Assembly (NCBI GenBank): GCA_029582155.1
Contig: CM055898.1
Span: forward strand, 25,583,339-25,647,338
Reading direction: 5' to 3'
DNA length: 64,000 bases
Origin: Panopea generosa
Lineage: Eukaryota; Mollusca; Bivalvia; Adapedonta; Hiatellidae
The notes below the pieces were generated by a model, which ran no database searches, was not told the origin of the DNA, and was given only the letters and a program-made list of their open reading frames with translations. Position 1 is the stretch's first letter. Every line of letters begins with the position of its first letter. Positions 58,342 through 64,000 of this stretch are shown piece after piece. The position numbers and the translations under genes were made by a program.

Positions 58342-60542
58342 CTGGCGGATGAACGTGAATATAGCAATAAAAATGACTTTTCGGGGATGCAAGTTTGCTT
58401 TCTTTTATAAATATAATTTCAGTAGTATACAAATAAATCAAGTGATCCCGGTTTTTGAGTGGCAAAGTGTTTACGTTTAAGCATATATCAATCAATACAC
58501 GTTTTACAGCGAAAATTAATTTATGTAGTAGGTTAATAGGTTTGCAACAACTTCGGATATACGTTAAATACTTCGGCATTTCATCATTTATGAATTTGAC
58601 ATATTTAAGATTTATCATCAACATATAAAATCTTTTTTTTTTAATTTTTATCAATCACAATTCTGCATTAAAATTTGTCAATTTAAATTATCGTTTTGTG
58701 ATATTAAAACCAATCAACATCATTTGAAAAATGGCGCTTTTTTATTTATCACTATGAAATACTGTTCAATTGATACATAATTTAAGGTTTCCCTTCAGAA
58801 ATTATGTACACTAAACCTTTGTCAGAAACAAGTGCTCCAAAAAATAATTCAAACATTTAAACATAATACACTGAAAGGTTTACATGTCGAAGAAGTAATA
58901 GACTTCTACTGTATGGAAAAATGCGCTCATAGAATTAACTAAATTAAAAGCACATCTTTAATCAATACCTTAAAGTGCCACTCACAGTCCATACTTGGAG
59001 GGTAGTTGTTTGGATATCCAGGACTTGAGATAGTGTATGATGTTTCAGTTGTAAACGTGTTCACTTCCCCGCAATCTGTTTCATGACATAACAGTTTTGA
59101 AAACATATAAAAATGAGAAGTTATACAACATGATGTTCAGCATGCGACCTAGTATTCAAGGGACACAGCCACAATAATAGCACGAAGTTTTCACGCAATA
59201 CACACAATGAACTACCATATACAGGATATAAACGTACAAAAGAAGAACTGACAACAGATGTCAAACACATTGAACGATCAGTAGAAAACACCACTGGAAA
59301 ACTGAGACCATGCTTCTGTTTCACCAACATAATAAATACTCAAAAAGCTTAGACCATGCTTCTGTTTCACCAACATAATAAATACTTAAAACGCTTAAAC
59401 CATGCCTCTGTTTCACCAACATAATAAATATTTGAAAAGCTTAAATCTAAGAAATACAGCTAGATATATCTCGTTAAAATTTCACATCATTATATGTCTC
59501 GGTAACTAATTTACGGACAATCATTGCCATGAAGTCAATATGGTTAACGGTATGCAGATAAAGCCGCCCAACGTATTGTCCTTTTCGAATAAAGTCGTAG
59601 GATTGATTGATTGATTGAATATTTAGATTTTTATGCCATCGAGGGCTAACAGACGATCAGTTAACCTAACCACTGTTTCCTGGGATTAAGTCGTAGAAAA
59701 TGAAGTATTGGCCATTAACATGTGGTATACTAGTAACATAAAAGTCGGGTTTGGCTGGCTCAGTCAGTTATGCGTCTGACTGTTAATCCAGTGGTTTCCA
59801 GTTCGAATTCCAGCACAACCACAATCTCTGAGGTTATTTGTTCTATCTCATGAATTCCCCGCCGTTTAATGTGTTTGGAGGTTGTCAGTGACTTAAAGAG
59901 AAGTCTGTCTAGTACTAGTTAAACGCCTAACAGATCCCATTAACGATGTTTGGGTGGGATGACCGCGCAAAACCCCATCAAACAAACAAATAAAAACACC
60001 CGTTAAGACATTTATATTTGTTTTCAGCCTTCATCAGATAAAAAGTGTAAACAATAACAACGTCAAGTAGTTTTATTTAATTCGATATAATACAGGTGAT
60101 AAACGCACATCGCTTGATAATTTTCCTATTTAATAAAGTTAGAATTTATATTAAATTCAGAACAAGTTTAAACTCTTTGTGTTTATGATACTACCAATAA
60201 TACAAATCAAATAAATACACAATTCTAAAAGTTTAATATTGGGGGTGAATATTTGTTCAAAATAATGTTTAAAGATACTATTAAAAAGCAGTTATCAATT
60301 TTTTAATGGCATTTAAAGCAAACAGTTAAATATTTTAAAAAGAAACACCAAAATGGTTCAAGAGTAAACGTTAGTCAAATACAACATGTTGATGTATACA
60401 TATCTTAAATATCAGAAATAAATAGTAAAACTTGTTTCGATATGTAAACAAATACTTTATGATAGAACAGTTTGCATTTCTTAACATTTTTTTTTGTTTT
60501 TTTTAAAAAAGTATTTATAAAGTCTATAATTAATAATAAAAT

Positions 60543-60636
<94 letters not shown>

Positions 60637-63600
60637 CCAATGTAGTTAAAAAAAACAACATCTCTTTTTCTTTAAATTAAACGTTTCACGTTCCACTACG
60701 CAGGCTGATCTCTTGAAATATACTTTATTGGTGTACCATTAAAAACAATATGCTTTACAAGTAAAAAGAAAACAATTGACAATTTGACAATGTTGTTGTT
60801 GTTGTTGTATGGTGTTTAGCATCGCTTTCAACAATTGTTCAGTTATAATTCGACGAAGTCTACATGAGACAGTATTCTAAGCATTGCCACACTAGGTTAT
60901 CATACTGCAACATATTATAAAATAGCCCACCCAGTCACAATATACTGACACTTGGCAGACCACACCTAGAACAACTATCCTCGAAATGTGCCATGCGAGG
61001 AAGCTTCTAGTATAAATGTTCACGTATTTGGTATGGTTCGGCCGGGAATTCAGAACAATGAAGTAGCATATTCGGTTTTATTGAGTCTTTTCTAGAGGGA
61101 TAATCAAACAAACAACATCCGTCACAAATCAGAAAACAAAATAAGGAAAACTTAGTCTAATTACTTACCTTGATTTAAGGGGAAATAGACGCAGTAGTAG
61201 TAGTTGTAAAGATCGTTACTGTACTTGTAAATATATGGAATCTGTCCGGTTATATTTACATTTAATGCCGAATAGTTGGTACGCATCATATAATATTCTT
61301 TTATAGAATACATACCTGAACAAATACAAATGCAAACAATTTAGATGTGTTGCTTAAATGCATTATTTTTTTTATGGTTATTGTTATCATTATTACTATT
61401 TGGTGGTTTCTGAATTTCATTTTGAATTTTTTTTATAAAAATAAACAACTATAATTGACAAAAAATTTTCAGGATTTACTCCTTTGTTTTGTCCATATTT
61501 TTTACTATTTTACAAATTCTGTCGTTTTTAACAAACCATTTTCAAATTCGTAAAACAATGAATGTCTGTTCTCAATAGGACTTTAATCGAAAGCGGTGAA
61601 ATAGAATTTGAAATAGGTAAAAAATTCGTGACGATGAATTCAAATAAATACAAACCAATTTTGATTTGAAAAAAAAATGACATTAAATTACAATACGGAT
61701 TTCAGATTGAAATCATTCAATATTAATTAAACAGACATTTGTTATAATTTACGTTTAGTTTTTACATGACATTTCAGCCCTAAGAGGTTGTGTTAAAAGA
61801 GCAGCCGGGTCCAGTATTATAGTATTTAGAAAGCTGAGTTCCGGTTTATATTTTTCAACAAATGGATAGAAATAATTATGATATTAGTTTTAATTGAAGT
61901 CACCAACAATTATTATTCAACAAGTATATTCAAGCAATCTATTGGTCAGTATATTACATATTCAATATTTTACAAGTATGTGACCACATCTACTAATTAA
62001 CCTTCCGTTTTAAAGTTCAGTATATGGGCATCACCTCACGTGACTTTTTGGTATCAGACTTATAAAGACAATATTTATATATTTTTTTTAATATTAAACG
62101 TATTACTTTAAATAACCTTATTTATGGTAAACTGCAACTCTATTGTGACAATACGTTAAAATATTTGAAGCAGTTCAGAAATACATTGTATCTATTTATC
62201 GTTTCGCTTTAAAACCTGTAACGTCTGAATAACTAACAAGACTGTTTTAATTTACAGAATTGATGTTTACCTGTCTTTCAGTTGTGTCCATGCCGTTCAG
62301 AACATGTCCAATATGAACATGAGTTATTATTAAATGGTTATACTACTACACATATTCATATACTACATAAATAATTTGATTAAGTTCTCTTTTTTCAAAT
62401 ATTCGCTTCATTTTTCTAATCTTTTTAAACATACAAACCAATATGACTTTTATATTATTTTAAAGAGAATATAATCATCAGGATTTTTCAAAATTTCCCC
62501 AAATATATCGTGCCTATATATACTCACTGACCCCATATTGCTGAAAGAATACATATTCAAACATACTAAAATAAAATATTAAAAACAAGTTTCCTAACAT
62601 TGGCTACGCGCCTAACTTAGCCTAAAATATATTTCCCGGTTAAAATTGCAACATATTTTGTGATGTAATAAAAAGTTGTTTCTTTATATGATTTTGATCC
62701 GTTATACAGGGTTACAATTAGTAAAAATAGTTTCATCCTAGAAAGAGTCCGAATGACGATACGAATGTCGTCAAGCAGTATTTAAGTGCTGTCTATTTTT
62801 AGAATATGGATTTCGTTTCAAGTTTACCACTCTCATTTAAATATCGATTTTGTCACGTTTTTGAGGATTTTACATACCATAAACTATTCGGATTTCATTT
62901 ATTAATGATAATGAGATGATTTGATCCATTTTGATAATTATTTAAGTCTTTAAGACATTTATAGCGTTTTATCCTGATATACCCCCTATGTAGCATGTAC
63001 ATCTTAAACAAATTGATATTCATAGAGTTTATAACAAAATCAAAATTGTTAACGATCTGCCAAATATGTTAATGTTAAAATGTAATACATGTCATGGATA
63101 ATAACTTTATTAGATTTTAACTTCCGTTTTAATCCTTACGATTGCTTTAATGCCAAAGTGGTCTTTTAAGATAGGTTGTTGCTGAATACAGGTTAAAGTT
63201 GTGATGAAAGCATATGAATAGGAAATAACAAGAGAAACTCCGTAAGACAAGTGGCTGCTTAATAGAGGTGACTGCTCACGCAGGTTTGACTGTACTTTAA
63301 ACCAACATCAGCAATTATTTCTATGAACATTTTTAATGTGTTTTGTCACAATCCGCATAGTATTAACAACATCATTAAGCAAAAACATTACCTGTAATGT
63401 AATCTATTTTTAGAAAATTGGCCATGTTTGTATATAAAAAACGTTGTTTCAAAACCCTATAATTTGCATTTCATTCTCACCTTCTACCTCCTGGCAACCC
63501 CATTGATTCTTTAAATACAAGATAAAGCTGTTCGTGACAGGAAAACTGATTGGTATTTTATAATGTCCATCATTTCTGCAGCAGAACTTGTACTCAAAGA

Positions 63601-63690
63601 ATCGGTCATGCTGACCGTCTGGTACAACTCCTGTGGAACCATTTCTCAACTGAACATTACCGTATGTCTCTATGGTACCATTCTCAAAAC
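58217..63690 (-). CDS. ApeC (apextrin C-terminal) - CUB protein, internal exons
   Basis: Four minus-strand exons, 63690-63481, 61315-61169, 59075-58969 and 58341-58217, join with fully compatible phases (1-1-0). The first two encode the C-terminal part of an ApeC domain: GFENGTIETYG, VVPDGQHDRFFEYKFCCRND, then CQEVEG|MYSIKEYY and a closing YNYYYCVYFPLNQ. The last two begin a CUB domain: DCGEVNTFTTETSYTISSPG, YPNNYPPSMDCEWHFK, SPEGSKIQLDFASGS, SCKSYIEVKF. ApeC proteins bind microbial or cell-surface glycans or peptidoglycan in amphioxus and occur widely in molluscs; CUB domains mediate extracellular protein contacts. The ApeC N-terminal half and signal peptide lie beyond 64000. The second half of the CUB should lie below 58217 but was not found, so the gene may be longer or broken there. 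Confidence 0.82.
58969..59075 (-). CDS. CUB exon 1
   Basis: Minus strand acceptor ATGAAACAG and donor GTATTG. It completes an Asp codon and encodes DCGEVNTFTTETSYTISSPG and YPNNYPPSMDCEWHFK. The C-G, S-P-G-Y-P-x-N-Y-P and C-x-W spacing is the CUB signature. Confidence 0.88.
59306..59447. repeat. ~58-bp tandem repeat, 2.5 units
   Basis: ACCATGCTTCTGTTTCACCA followed by ACATAATAAATACT and a short AAAAAGCTTA-like spacer occurs near 59308, 59352 and 59399. It lies in the ApeC-CUB intron. Confidence 0.85.
59601..59690. mobile_element. SINE family A tail fragment
   Basis: GATTGATTGATTGATTGAAT and TGCCATCGAGGGCTAACAGA match the tail end of 2404-2700; the head is absent. Confidence 0.7.
59745..59998 (+). 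mobile_element. tRNA-derived SINE, head as in family A
   Basis: The head reads TGGCTCAGTCAGTTATGCGT (A box), then CCAGTTCGAATTCCAGCAC (B box at 59799-59815), then CACAATCTCTGAGG as in family A. The body differs from the 2.4-kb copy and ends in an AAAC-rich tail (CATCAAACAAACAAATAAAA). It lies in an intron of the ApeC-CUB gene in antisense orientation. Confidence 0.85.
60545..60633. repeat. (CT)n microsatellite
   Basis: About 88 bases of CT repeat with two TTTC interruptions. It lies in the ApeC-CUB intron. Confidence 0.98.
60791..61065 (-). mobile_element. SINE family B, diverged and head-truncated
   Basis: It shares the TTG-repeat edge, GTATGGTGTTTAGCATCGCT and CACCCAGTCACAATATACTG with 33562-33870. 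The tRNA-like head is lost after GGTTCGGCCGGGAATTCAG. It lies about 100 bases from an ApeC exon. Confidence 0.8.
61169..61315 (-). CDS. ApeC terminal exon
   Basis: Minus strand acceptor TATTTGTTCAG and donor GTAAGT; 49 codons, phase 1-1. It continues VEG with MYSIKEYYMMRTNYSALNVN and finishes with NDLYNYYYCVYFPLNQ, matching the Tyr/Cys-rich end of ApeC. The ORF is too fragmented by length to stand alone. Confidence 0.83.
61316..63150. other. ApeC-CUB intron; duplicated module copy 2 at 62455-62880
   Basis: This is the intron between the two ApeC exons. Block 62455-62880 matches 52615-53180 (ATATATCGTGCCTATATATA, GGCTACGCGCC, CAAGTTTACCACTC). No other feature is supported. Confidence 0.65.
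63152..63297 (+). repeat. Dispersed repeat, CTTAAGACAGGT-type (copy 3, 5'-truncated)
   Basis: TTTTAAGATAGGTTGTTGCT, GTGGCTGCTTAATAGAGGTG and GCAGGTTTGACTGTA follow the same order as 4083-4262 and 50806-50990. Confidence 0.65.
63481..63690 (-). CDS. ApeC exon (FCCR block)
   Basis: Minus strand acceptor ATATTTTACAG and donor GTGAGA; the exon starts with two bases of a Gly codon and ends with one. It contains PDGQHDRFFEYKFCCRNDGH and WGCQEVEG, the most conserved stretch of ApeC domains. The commonly tracked frame from 63649 starts at a TTG inside the exon and overruns the donor. Confidence 0.87.
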
Positions 63691-64000
63691 CTGTAAAATA
63701 TCAATACATCATATATGTCCTGTCATAAGCGTTAATACATTTACTATAAAAGTGTTGTTTTTTTAATAATGATAACCTACATATCACACAAAGCTTGACG
63801 TAAAATATTAACAATAACTAAATATTCCTTTATTTACAAGCAAATATAAACTATTTAAGCATATCATTATGAAATTAAAAAATATTTTCATATTTGTAAA
63901 ACCCATTAATTGAATAAAGTTGATTCAAAGATTGTAAAGTGAAATACTGTAAAACACTAGGTAATAGTGAGAACTTAATTCCTGCTATTATTCGCAAGTC
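63691..64000. other. No exon seen
   Basis: AT-rich intron upstream (minus strand) of the first ApeC exon; the preceding exon is beyond the window. Confidence 0.4.

Noticed and set aside
58265..58480. 71-codon plus-strand frame
   Set aside because: It is the antisense shadow of CUB exon 2.

Overview
The window looks like an AT-rich, intron-rich animal genome, most likely a mollusc and probably a bivalve. There are no operons or bacterial signals. Coding sequence is scattered in short exons with GT/AG junctions, separated by kilobases of tandem arrays, tRNA-headed SINEs and decayed DNA transposons. The taxon call rests on gene content (rapsyn, an EGF-fucolectin protein, an ApeC/CUB protein) and on repeat styles I associate with bivalves. 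It is an inference, not a demonstrated fact.

Layout. 1-12.6 kb (+): the last five exons of a rapsyn gene (C-terminal TPRs and RING-H2), with a 4.7-kb array of a 31-bp minisatellite inside one intron and an ACT-triplet array inside the next. 13.6-14.7 kb (-): an unrecognised Ser/Arg-rich ORF without introns. 15.2-20.4 kb: three minisatellites (about 60, 26-28 and 27 bp), the last running into a 500-base assembly gap (20407-20906). 21.3-25.4 kb (+): a phase-consistent gene fragment encoding a calcium-binding EGF domain followed by a complete fucolectin (FTP) lectin domain. 25.4-38 kb: no convincing gene; SINEs, a ~200-bp diverged satellite, small minisatellites, two probable non-autonomous elements and a G-quadruplex-prone run. 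38.1-40.0 kb (+): a broken CACTA/EnSpm-like (tnp2-type) transposase. 40.3-44.6 kb: a 4.3-kb element with ~125-bp terminal inverted repeats and inverted subterminal TTACGTTAC/GTAACGTAA motifs, carrying a broken minus-strand ORF with a PIN/FEN-like signature. 44.9-46.0 kb: a 44-bp minisatellite. 47.5-50.4 kb: a large 57-bp minisatellite. 53.5-56.5 kb (+): a duplicated, disabled copy of the lectin exons. 58.2-63.7 kb (-): four phase-consistent exons encoding the C-terminal part of an ApeC domain joined to a CUB domain.

How the parts relate. The EGF-lectin gene, its pseudogene and the ApeC-CUB gene are all predicted extracellular recognition or adhesion modules within about 40 kb, which suggests a locus of secreted recognition proteins (inference). 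Rapsyn is an unrelated synaptic scaffold gene at the left edge. Most long open frames in the window are translations of tandem repeats, especially where the unit is a multiple of three (27, 57 and 60 bp).
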